NCBI GenBank assembly: GCA_020747065.1
Contig: JAGMVK010000008.1
Span: forward strand, 2,170,001-2,234,000
Direction of reading: 5' to 3'
Origin: Cadophora sp. MPI-SDFR-AT-0126
Taxonomy: Eukaryota; Ascomycota; Leotiomycetes; Helotiales; Ploettnerulaceae
DNA: 64,000 nucleotides
In this document: positions 1 through 9,892 of the stretch, one piece after another
How the letters are laid out: every line of letters begins with the position of its first letter
Position numbering within the stretch: position 1 is the stretch's first letter
Notes under the pieces: generated by a model
Databases searched by the model: none
Seen by the model: only the letters and a program-made list of their open reading frames with translations
Told to the model about the DNA's origin: nothing
Position numbers and translations under genes: made by a program

Positions 1-1222
1 CGGGCCGACCCTCTGCGACCCCAACTGGAACTCCAGGCGGATCTGTTAGTGAAGGAAAGAAGCCAACACCAAAGGGCCGCGCAGGAGCAAAGAGGAAGCG
101 AGCTCAAGAGTCCGAGAGTAGCGAGGAGGAGTCGGATGGCAACATGTCGAAGCTTGGAGGAGACTCGGACTCGGACGATGAGGAGGACAGTATTCCAGAC
201 TTGCCGAAGATTACACAGTCTGGAAGACAAGTCAACAAACCTGCACAATTTACCCCGGCTAGTTACGAGACACCAAACAAGCGAAGAGGTCCATCTAGAC
301 GTGCCCAGGAGCAGGCGCTGTGCAAGAAATGCCAACGAGGCCACAGTCCACAAAACAACATGATCGTCTTCTGTGATGGTTGCAATTTGGGCTGGCATCA
401 ACAATGTCACGATCCTGTCGTATCGGAAGAGGCGGTCAAGGATGAGACTTCCCCGTGGTTCTGCGCAGACTGTAGTCGAAAGAGGGGCATCAAGTCTGGT
501 TATGAGACGACCGCTGGAGTTAGCTGGCAAGGAAGAAGTTCCGAAGAGGTATGCACATCCCTTGTCCATTCGAACCCTATGAGACCAAGTCTGACGTTGG
601 ATAGAAAAGAGCCTACCTGAGCTCCCTTCCTCACCCCCAGCTGGTCAGTCTCCTCTTGCAGGCGACAGTCCTCCATCCTAACCTACCAATCTTCCCCCCT
701 ACACCATCAGGACAACTTAGCCAAGCACAAGCATACGTTCCTGCCCCTCCTCGCCCAAATGCCGCTCAACCAGCACGTGGAAACGCACAAGCTCAAGTGC
801 CATTTCCTCCTTCTGCCACCGCCGCCGCAGGACTCTTTAAGCGCGCCGAAGCAAATCCCAGCGCCCCAATTAACTTCATCCGTAAGATTCACCCTGGTCA
901 ACCAGGAGCAGCATCTACTCCTACACCTCCAGCAACCACTAACCCATCGTTTACTCACGCCTCCTCCGCGCCGCCTCAACTCGCCGTTCAAGCCACGGAC
1001 CTGACAAACGAGAACTCCGAAAGCAGAGAGAGTACACCTGCCAGCCCTCCATACCCGAAACCTGGTAATGGTCTAATGGCCAAGCTGGGACCAGATGATG
1101 AGGATCTGGACTGGTTAGTGGACAACAGTGATTTCGATAGCTTTAGTCATGTGGTTTACGATGAGCGTGGTGAGAAGATGGAGGAGAATGGCGTGTCTGT
1201 CAACGGGTCACTTATTTCGTAG
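1..1222 (+). CDS. PHD-finger protein, 5' truncated by window
   Basis: The frame is open from base 3, so the start lies outside the window. Exon 1 runs to 548, a 113-bp GT-AG intron spans 549-661, and exon 2 (662-1222) ends at TAG. The first part is Lys/Ser/Glu-rich with an acidic SDSDDEED run. A C4HC3 PHD zinc finger follows, built from CKKC, CDGC, the His and Cys of WHQQC, and the closing CADC pair. PHD fingers read histone tails, usually H3K4 methylation state, so a nuclear chromatin role is expected from the family. The rest is a Pro/Ala/Gln-rich disordered region ending in a short acidic patch (DDEDLDW). The SGRQVNKPAQF segment upstream of the finger also occurs, to my memory, in fungal PHD proteins of Cti6 type; I cannot confirm orthology. 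No catalytic domain is visible. Confidence 0.85.
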
Positions 1223-1952
1223 TCGACTTGTCTTTACCATTATGGAGAGGTAATATTGAGGCATTTTCTTCCATAAGAAAAGCCGTTCTTTGCATTGGCG
1301 TTGGAGTTGGTCGGTTGGTTTGCTTGGTTGCTTCCTTTGTCCTGCACTGCACATTGAGGTGTTTGTGTTTTGGTCAAGGTTCCTTCATATGTATCGTGTT
1401 TTCGATACTGCGCATCTGCGACTCTTCTAATGGTTGATCGTTTCGCTTCGTTCGATTGGAGCACGACAGAGAAACGCTGTTGGTCTGCCGACAAAGAAGC
1501 GTTTAGTTACTGTGCCTAGGATTCTTCTTCCTCTTCATTCTAGGGAGGACTCGTTCTGCCTCCCGAGACGTGTTCATGGCGGAGCATGGAGAGATGGGCT
1601 GCCCGCTTAGGTAGTTATAGCTAGCTAGCTATTGAATGAAATAGAGTAGTATGCCAGGAATCGACTTCAGTACAACGACTTTTCTTTGAAACCCTTCCGA
1701 TCTGCGTGTTATGAAGGTAACACCGGGGTTGAAACAGGATTCTGAGTCCTTTCGCCCCTTCCTCATTTCAATCTTGCCAGGAAGTGAGTTGAAAACTATA
1801 TTCCACAAAAAGGAACTGAAGGTAACCAATATGAGGGAGGGAGGTACTCACAATGGACGCCAGCAGTGAAGTTCCCGCTCGGTTCCATTGCACCGCCAAT
1901 TTTCAGGGACATTTCCCGGCACATTCTCTCGAGAGCTTCGCGATGCTCAACA

Positions 1953-2005
1953 ATAGAACATCAATGTTCTATCATTAAATCCTCACGGTAGAGAGTGTGC
2001 TCTAC
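1953..2005. repeat. Two adjacent inverted repeats
   Basis: Bases 1953-1961 (ATAGAACAT) and 1964-1972 are perfect reverse complements around a 2-nt spacer. Bases 1988-1993 (GTAGAG) and 2000-2005 (CTCTAC) form a second stem with a 6-nt loop. Both could fold in RNA from either of the converging transcripts. A function as terminator, protein site or chance cannot be decided here. Confidence 0.5.
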
Positions 2006-2148
2006 GTACATTATTGATGGCAGAGCCTAGTGAAACTAATATTTCGAGATGGATTATTGGGCTTTCTAAAAATAGCTACGACGAGTTCGTGTCAGAAACA
2101 TGGGCAGAGGAGCGATGATCTTCTTGTAAATAATGTCTTTCCATTTCT

Positions 2149-2165
2149 CATGTTACAGTAACATG
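2149..2165. repeat. 17-bp palindrome CATGTTACAGTAACATG
   Basis: Perfect 8-bp arms around a single central A, about 150 bp past the stop of the peroxygenase gene. The symmetry would suit a dimeric DNA-binding protein, but the position behind two convergent genes makes an operator role uncertain. Confidence 0.5.
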
Positions 2166-2315
2166 TACCAAACGACCTATCCATCCTTCAATATATACAA
2201 GAACCAGACCTCTCTCATACCATGAGCTCTCCCAAAACATGGGAAGTTCTTTTCTCCTCATTAACTCTTACATGTCCGCAGTAACACTCGTCCACACCAC
2301 CTCTCATATCCTCCT

Positions 2316-3727
2316 CTAATACGCACCTTTCGCACCAGGGAACTGCGCAAACTGATCCTTATTAACCTGATCCAACGTCGGACACGCAAGATTACTCAAC
2401 GCGCCCCCCAGCACACCATTCAGCTGTCCCAAAAGCGCACCCACACCCCCAACAGCACCGAGCAAACTATCAGGCAAGAACTGCACCGCACCCTGCAGCA
2501 CGAAACAAGCGAGATTATTCCCCTCAGCAAGCGTAGCCAGGTTGAACACACCGCCCGTCAGATCCTCAAAGTCGATGCCAGTGAAGGTGTTGACCTTCCC
2601 GGTGTTTCCACCGATGTTGAGGAATTGCGGGTACTCCAAGGCGGCAGCGAGGAGATCGGTGAGGAAGAACGGGATGGTGTATTCGTCGCCGATGGCGCGC
2701 TTGTACCAGTTATCAGGGATGCGTTCGTAGCCTTCGGTCCACTGGAAGTTGCCGCTCGTGCCGGTGATCGAGAAGAAGGATTTCAGGACCTCCTGGTTCA
2801 GGACTCCCTCGGGGTGTTCGGCGGACTTGTTCCCCATGAAGCGGTAGATGAAGGTGTATGCTGCCGGCTGCACGGCGATGCCGGAGAAAGGACCGTTGAA
2901 GAAGTAGGGGTTGCGCTCGATGGATTGCTGGAAGCGGGAGGCGCGGAAGGGGGTTAGAACGCTGAGGTCGTAATTGGCGGTGGCGGCGTCAGGTTGTTGC
3001 TCGAACAACTCCTGAAATTGGGAGATGATTACTTTGTAGGTGTTGCCACTGGGGAGTATTAGTCTTAATTCCTTGGAGATGTAGGAAGAGTAGGGAAAAA
3101 CAAGCAAGACTTACTATTCGTACAGATCTGGACGAGTTGGGCTAGCGTCGCCTTCGTACTTGTTGTGGGATCCTGAGATACCGGTTGGGGTGCCGAGTAG
3201 ACCGAGTACATTTGGAACGGCTGGTGTTGGGCCACCGATAGACCATTTTTGGAGGTTGCCATCGACGAGAGCACCGTAGATACCTAGGAAACCACCGAGA
3301 TCTCTACCCATTCCGAAGACTTGAATGTGTTACTGATTGGTCTTTTGTGGAATGATCGGATTTACTTACCATCATACGTTCCATCAATGAACTGTTGGAT
3401 GGTTGCAACACCGTTGTGAGGAAGGTATCCGTGGTTTGCCATGGCGTTCAAGCCAGGACATGGGCCACGTTGATCTCCATTGGGGGTGTTTGGAGCATTA
3501 GGGGCGACGAATGCGTGTTCGCCCTGATTGGAGACATATTGCTTTGCTGCGTCGAAACCAGGGGCTCGGCGTTGTGATTCGAGTTTGGCAATGGCGGCTT
3601 CGATATCTCTGCGAGCAGAAATGTCATGTTCTGCTCTGGCGGCATATTCGATAGCAGCTGCTGGGAAGGCAACTACCTCGGAGGCACAGAAGGCGAGAGC
3701 GCCTACAATAACTGTTGAGTATCTCAT
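2316..3727 (-). CDS. Secreted heme-thiolate peroxygenase (UPO/chloroperoxidase family)
   Basis: Three exons on the minus strand, 3727-3370, 3319-3115 and 3048-2316, with introns of 50 and 66 bp, give 431 aa. Residues 1-21 form a signal peptide ending near VVAF. The PCP motif (RGPCPGLNAMANHG) puts the heme-thiolate Cys at residue 90. The EGD motif (SHNKYEGDASPTR) gives the acid-base Glu at 175 plus an Arg at 182, as in long-type unspecific peroxygenases. A Cys near the C terminus (NLACPTLDQ) fits the disulfide of long UPOs. Family members use H2O2 to oxygenate or halogenate aromatic and aliphatic substrates outside the cell. The substrate cannot be read from sequence. The start is set by the signal peptide. 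TTAATAAATC at 3801-3810 is a possible TATA-like element about 75 bp upstream. Confidence 0.92.
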
Positions 3728-4734
3728 TTTGAAAAGAAAATAGAAGGATTCGCGAAGAACGGTCGAATGTCAACAAAAACTGTAGTGGAAGACTCCATAC
3801 TTAATAAATCCTCCCCAGTAGGCCAAGATGATCTGCTGGAGGGATAATGCTGCCATGACGGCAGGTAAATCTCCCTTGGCTCCCTAGATCTCGAAAACTA
3901 GTTGTCATAGCTTTCCTCCAGCTGAATTCGTACTTCTTTCCCTTGCAAAACTGGAGAAAAATTGGAGATCCATCGATGACAACAATGGTTAGCAAGCAGG
4001 AGGGAATAGATGATTGGTCTGACGCCCCTTGAAAGGGCCGGGATCTAAGACATTTTCTCACGGCAGATGGGCAATGATCTGCGGATGGCTGCAGCCGGAG
4101 GAAATCTCCTCGAATTGGCTTCAAGTGAGAGGCGGTTGTGGAGACGTTGAAGCTGATGCCGCGGTCAAATTTCTGGATGCGCGGGGTTCAATCAGGGCCA
4201 CTGATGGCATTCGCAATTGTGGCTTGAACGCCATTGAATCAGCAAATGTGGATTGGACGAGGAAAGTTGCTAGAGGAATTGTTAATTCAGATAAGGTTAA
4301 ACTTGCGGAGATCTCCCCCACATCCCAAAAGGATGGAGAACCCATGGGGTCAACCTCCTCGGCAGCCTCGGTGATAAAGTGGGTCTCAACAACGACGACA
4401 TCTCAGTCCCAAGATGAGATAAAGCAGGGCAGTACTGCATAGATAAGCTGAGACGGTGTCACAGAGCCTGCGGAAAGCGGGGATGCGGAGAGGAACGATT
4501 CTAGGGGAAAAAGAAGAAGTAAAAGCTATCAATGGGACATAAAGCAGCTCGAGAAATGGAAGAAGGCAGAGCACAAATAACCAACACAGGAAAAGAATAA
4601 CAAATTGAGTAGATTCCAATGAGGTTGCAGTGAAAACGAAATCAAAGTTCAAGACGCTATCAAGAATGTTCAATTACCAGCCAATTATTTCTTCCTCCGC
4701 AGACCAGATGTAACCATCCGATGATATCCCAATA
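3728..4734. other. Intergenic: peroxygenase promoter side and GFA gene 3' side
   Basis: About 1 kb without a supported gene. Open frames at 4029-4442 (+) and 4386-4673 (-) lack recognisable domains and have no supporting exon structure. The first few hundred bases are the promoter of the minus-strand peroxygenase gene. Confidence 0.55.
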
Positions 4735-5620
4735 CTACGTCTGGCAGTCTGGGGTGCTCGTTTTCGCTCTGGGGCTTAGCCACCCTCGCAGCTTTGACAT
4801 CGAGCGTCCTTGTGGTTCGCAAATGTCGGATGATATGTTGTTACTCGAACTCGTCATAGGCCCCTCTTTACTACCCCGCCAGAATCTTGTGCCTGCGGCT
4901 GAAATGCCTTCTGTCACCCCGGAGATCTCGTTTCGTACATGAAAGTGGTCAGCTTCTGGGTTTGCTAGGGCAACGCCATATGCTCCGAGGGGATGATCAT
5001 CAGCATCTCGGCCCCCAACCAAGAATTCCTCGTCTATTGTTCCCACGGCGAGTTCGATATCTGTACTGACCTTTGATTATCTTCTTAGAAGTCATGATGA
5101 AAGAGCGGACGGGTCGAAGCATACCTTTCTATCCGACCAGGCAAGTGGTGAGCCACATCTCTTGCAGAAAGACCGATAGCAGCCTGGAGAGGAATAGTAC
5201 TCGGCGTAAGTCGACTGCGACGTCCACTCTACTTCAGCTGCCTTGACGGTATGGAGATGATATGCGAGAGAACCGCAGTTCTTCCGGCATTGGGTACATT
5301 GACAAGAGTGAGGCTATAATGGTCTTGACGATCAGTCCACGATCTATAATGGCGGGGTGGTGGGGTCCAGAAGAGATCAACAGAACTAGATGATTGAACT
5401 AGAAAATTGAACTGTAGAGTGCCACCGTTCAAATATTATAATAATACAAGTACCGAGGCACTGCACATGTGAATGTTGAAACGGGACGCACCCCTCTTTT
5501 CCAGTCGTGCTCTGGAGAGAAGTCGACCTGATACCGGACGCCTCGACACAAGCATCCCCCCGTGATGGTCTCGGGGTTTGCCACGGACGAAACTAGGCCG
5601 GACATTTGAAGCTTGACCAC
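4735..5620 (-). CDS. GFA-domain (CENP-V/formaldehyde-activating-like) protein
   Basis: Exons 5620-5492, 5313-5125 and 5070-4735, all joined in phase 0 (introns 178 and 54 bp), give 217 aa. The glutathione-dependent formaldehyde-activating (GFA) fold is recognised by its zinc cysteines: GGCLCRG at residues 21-27, the CQCTQCRKNC stretch at 47-56 and FCKRCGSPLAW near 92-102. A VGTIDE segment follows, which is typical of the fungal members. Most fungal GFA proteins are unassigned, and the founding activity (S-hydroxymethylglutathione formation) is disputed even for bacterial homologues. I therefore call only a zinc-binding GFA-fold protein, probably cytosolic because no signal peptide is seen. 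The first intron is long for this window. Confidence 0.88.
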
Positions 5621-6530
5621 GATGCTAATTTATACCGATTGATAAAGGACAGGCAAGAATGACGATTCCTGTTCAAGTGCGTGAGGGCATAGAAACGCGA
5701 TGAACTCAGGCTGGTGGTGAGAACGAGAACTTTCTTTTCGCGGAGTTGGTTCCTTGCTATTCATATATGACAGGCATTTTCGCCTTTGTCATAATAAGAC
5801 TGATCAATCGACGCTCTTCCATACACGCCTTTTGGTAATACCAGTCTTCGCCTTGCCTTGTCTCGTTGGCTGAAAGTATTGGTCCATGGTGATGGGCGAT
5901 GACGATGCTGATGCTGATTCGGTGCAATGAGGAATGAGAGGAAACATGGAGGGGTTGCCGCTGGATCTTCGTCGAAGCGCATTGGCGAGGCAGATGCAGG
6001 GATTCAAGGTCTTCCCCACCGCACACCACAGCCTCCCTTTCTTCCCCTCAACACCAACCTTCGATGGCCTTAATCTTGCTGGAAATGGGCTGAAACGACT
6101 GGCAGTTCTAGAGAATGCATGGTTGTATACCTCGCACCATCGAACAGGACACTAAAGGGCACACGGACACATGGGAGACCTGTTCAATGCTTGCCTAACC
6201 AGCTTCGCGCTCCATCAGCCGCGTACTCTGCCAAGGAAGGACTCGTTACAGATGACAGGATGCTCGTCGATATTGTGCAACAGACTCATTTGCAGTGGTT
6301 GGACACGGCAATACATGGCAGGACATAGGTAGGGCGAAAGGAAGGTAGGTGGGATGCAGCTTTCTTTCTCTTTTCTTGTTACCTACCATCTTCTCTCTAT
6401 CTCCAGGTCGTTCCTTCTGGCTATCACGATCAACGACTTTTACCACGGCAACACCAAATTCAAAATGGGTTTCTATGAGTATGGCCTGAAATCACAGCAT
6501 CTGCGGCTTTGATGATGCGCTCACGGCGTC
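5621..6530. other. Divergent intergenic region, no gene seen
   Basis: This holds the promoter sides of the GFA gene (-) and the cation-exchanger gene (+). Several overlapping open frames of 60-90 codons occur on both strands at 5757-6446. None has a domain or compatible splice sites, and I treat them as chance or leader sequence. Confidence 0.55.
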
Positions 6531-7728
6531 ATGGATGACAACAGTCTTCTGTTCAACATCTGTGCATTCACCGCCAGTCTCTTCCTCCTCCAAACAGGCG
6601 CAGTCCTCTTTACAGTCAATACGGCCATAATTGCACGACGATTCGATATACCTGAGACGTTGATAGCTTTGCTTACAAAGGGAGCGGAATGGGAAGAGGT
6701 ATGTCACTGGTCCTGCAGTCTGCAGCAGGCGTTGACCAGATTAGCTCGCAGTGGTCGTGGCATCAATTCTACAACAGCGTCCCTCTCTTGGTCTGGGAAA
6801 TGTCGTCGGATCAAGCATTTCGAATGTAATGGGCGCGTTTGCCCTAGGCCTTCTTTTCAACAAGAGCCCGATTTTCGACCTCAGCGCGAAGATATACTCC
6901 GGAGCATTGTTCGCTGTATCGACGATATTCATGTTGCTAGCGTTCACCGGGCTTTTGAATCTGGCGGGAGGCATATTCTTCCTGGTTGGATTCGGTGTAT
7001 ATGTGGTTTCGATATGTTCGGCCATATACGACGGGATTCTGGCTCCTACACTAGAAGAGGCGGTCGTGGAGGAGATTGGAGAGTTGCCATTACCAACACC
7101 AAGCTCGAGTCACCAAGAATTGCATGTGTCAATATATCCGTCCGTTCTGCAATGTCACCCAACCGAATCTTCTCCGTTGCTACCTGCATACTCTCCGCAT
7201 ACTATACCGGAAGGATTACCACGATCAACAAGAACCGCCTACAATATCCTTCTTGTCTTTGTTGGAATTACTGCGCTGCTCATAGCTGCATATGCTCTCA
7301 CGCAATCGGCAGCGTCACTTGCTAGCTTGTTCCATATCTCCAATACTCTCATCGGGGTCACTCTGTTATCAGTGGCGACGAATCTGCCGGAGAAAATCAT
7401 CGCAATTGTCAACAGCTGGCAGAATCATACCACAGTCATGACTGCCACAACAGCAGGTTCAAACATGTTTCTCTTGACTCTCTGTATTGGGCTCGTTCTT
7501 GTCGGCGGAAGCCATGGAGACGCTGGCACCGATTTTCGAGACCCGCTGGGCCCGGGCATGGGTTTACTCACTGATAACCTCGTGGCTTTTGAAGTCTGGA
7601 CAGTTTGGACTTGTTCCATCCTCCTCATAGTCGTCACGTGGACTGGAGGCAGAAGATGGCTGAGAGGTCTACTCTTTGGTCTCTACATTGCATTCACTGG
7701 CGTTGAGTTGACCTTGTTCAAGAGGTAG
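6531..7728 (+). CDS. Na+/Ca2+-exchanger-family (CaCA) membrane transporter
   Basis: Exon 1 is 6531-6698, a 46-bp intron follows (6699-6744), and exon 2 is 6745-7728, giving 383 aa. The splice restores GAEWEE followed by LAVVVASILQ, the first alpha-repeat, with GNVVGSSISNVMG after it. The second alpha-repeat is SVATNLPEKIIAIV with AGSNMFLLTLCIG. Around ten hydrophobic segments are interrupted by a central hydrophilic loop (about residues 155-220). CaCA proteins exchange Ca2+ for Na+, K+ or H+. The repeats resemble the fungal group that includes the uncharacterised yeast protein YDL206W, so ion choice and membrane (vacuole, ER or plasma membrane) remain open. At 383 aa it is shorter than some homologues with a longer N terminus, so a missing upstream exon is possible. 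Confidence 0.85.
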
Positions 7729-9892
7729 AGAACGGCGATCCTACCTCACTCGGTGCTACCTCCGTAGACCCTCAGGAATCTAAAGTAAGCCCTTGAAGCC
7801 ACATCCAAAAGTTTCTCTTTCTCAAGCGTTCGGTTTTGCTATTGTGCGCTCTTGTTTCTGCAACAAACGTTACACGAAGGGAGAAACTCAGGAATCCAAA
7901 GCAAGACCTCGCAACTTCGTCCGAGAGTTTTGTAATTCGCAGGCGTTTAAATCTGGTATTGTACGATCTTCTTGCCGCGGCTGTTATACAGAGTTAGAAA
8001 CTCAGCGATTCAAAGCAATTCTTCAAAGCCACTTCCAAGAGTTCTCTCATTTCTCAAGCATTGACTCGTCTATCGTGCATTTTCCTTCTTGTTACACACG
8101 CGCGCTTTTTAGACATTGCTCGCGCTTCTCTCCTTGATACAGAGAAGTATTTCAGCTGGTGATTGGAAGACATTCGCGTTCGTGATTACCTTTTAAGAAC
8201 AACTTAATTCTTCAATCAAATACCCTATTCGCTCGTTCATTTTCTTCTGTCATTCAGCAATCATGGGGTCAACGATCCTGACCTTGCCAACTCTGGCAAT
8301 CGCTGCCCACCGAGGCGCCATGATATTCGAGCCCATAACAGTCTCTGCGTCATCTATACTGTCGTCGAACAGCCCATTCACATTGAGACCTGTTTTCCAT
8401 CCAGCACCGTCGCCACCAATTGATATTTAACATGTCTTTGCATATCTTCATCTTTCACTATTCTCGATGAAGTACTTCGGCACTTCAACTCCATACAGCG
8501 TTCCATTTCAGTCTAGTCCTTGGCCACTCTGATTTATTCGTGGGATGTTACATATTCCCTAACGTAGATCATCCATCCCATCTCGCCAGCCCAAAGAACA
8601 TAAATAGAACAACATCCCTAAAGCGATGCGGCGACGCCCAGGCCATTTCAGCCTCATCTCAAACTAGGACGTGCGTGCCGCTGCATCGCACGAGCATGGC
8701 TAAAAATAATATGTTCCCATGCTGCTGATCTTGGCTCCTGGGTGAATTTCGATTTGAGTTTCTGGCATATGAAAATCAGAACGTATAAATATTCCTATCT
8801 CTTTCTAGAGCATGCGCATGCTTGGTTGTCAGTACGGGGATTTTGATGTTCAAAAAAATGATTGATGGGAAAGAGTGATTTCCGCTGGATCAAGTCGGAG
8901 ACGGTCATACGCTACAAACAGTCGCAAGGATATTTTCTTTCAGCTTTGTACGCAGAATAGGTATCGATTCAGCATCATCCCGAAATTCTAATAATGCAGC
9001 ACAAAAATGATCTAGATTCAGAAAGTTCCATACCAGCTCCAGGCGCGTAGATCTCCCATACCTTTCACAGACAGACATATCCACTTACCTGTCGGAGAAT
9101 ACCCGTACAGGCCCCATACTGGTCTGCACGCTCTCCCCACGGACCATTATCCGATCTTAGAGTAGAGACTGCGTTCCTTGGCCGGGAAGCCAAGAGTCTT
9201 GATTGTAACTCCCAAGAACACGAAGGGGTTCAACGCCACTGATAAGGGTTCACAACGGACATCCCAAGAATGCCTGAGACGAGACGGGTCGGTGGATTAG
9301 CAGTAGGTTGGTTGCGAGGTTGTTTTTGTTTCGAGATCGAGCACCCTGGCGGGACCCAGCCTATTGGCTCGGGAAGCGAGATCTTGAATCTTCCAAGAGT
9401 GAGAGAGCGGTAACGTGCAAGTGGGGTGATGTTTAGAAGAACCCCCGCTTTGCAACGACAGTCGACGTGATGTTCGACTTGGCTGAAGAGAGAGGAGTAT
9501 GAGGTGATTTTTGGGTCTGGGGCCATGTCTGGGGCCATGTCTGCAGACAGATGGATGGAGACGTCTATCTTGGGATTGTTATTGGCACTCGGTGCTGAGG
9601 AAGGACATGCGGGATGGGACCTGCATGTTGAGTAGTTGCGTGTTTCATGGGCTGACTCTCGAGGGTAGATAAGTACCGTTGGTTTTCCTCTCTCATTCAT
9701 TCACACAAGCAAGCAAGCAAATCTTCTGTTTTTAAACAATCCATTGATCTATGTCCTGGAGACAGATACGACACATTCATCAACTACCTAATACAATAAT
9801 CGATATCAGCGAATTCAAGACATCGAGCTTGAGAACCGATTTGCGCCGTCCAGGAAGTCAAGCCAGGATTTATATACAGCGACTTCAACGCA
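7729..9892. other. Gene-poor 2.2-kb spacer with degenerate tandem repeat
   Basis: No gene is supported. It contains the roughly 115-bp tandem repeat at 7771-8115, a short minus-strand open segment at 8250-8425 that looks protein-like, and a 156-codon minus-strand frame at 9230-9700 with an irregular composition and no domain. GGGGCCATGTCT is repeated twice near 9521-9543. The end is the promoter and leader of the dehydrogenase-like gene. Confidence 0.5.
7771..8115. repeat. Three degenerate tandem copies, unit about 115 bp
   Basis: Units begin at 7771, 7887 and 8001, each with CTCAG followed by an A/T-rich AAAG segment. Each unit then shares a CTTC..GAGTTT-like stretch, a TATTGT.CG.TCTTCTTG-like stretch and an ATACA..G..GAAACT-like end. 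Spacings are 116 and 114 bp, so an indel breaks any shared reading frame between copies 1 and 2. The copies are clearly related but diverged, with the third the worst. It looks like an old minisatellite-type duplication just downstream of the transporter stop. Confidence 0.65.

Larger units (their letters stand above)
1223..2315. other. Convergent intergenic region, no gene seen
   Basis: This 1.1-kb spacer lies between the 3' ends of the PHD gene (+) and the peroxygenase gene (-). Open frames here are short and match no family. It carries pyrimidine-rich tracts, a TAGCTAGCTAGCTA run near 1618 and three perfect inverted repeats listed separately. Confidence 0.6.

Noticed and set aside
4029..4442. 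137-codon plus-strand frame
   Set aside because: No recognisable domain or signal, and an antisense frame of similar length exists. It is probably chance.
9230..9700. 156-codon minus-strand frame
   Set aside because: No domain, irregular composition with a MAPDMAPD repeat from a 12-bp DNA duplication, and it lies in the promoter side of the next gene.
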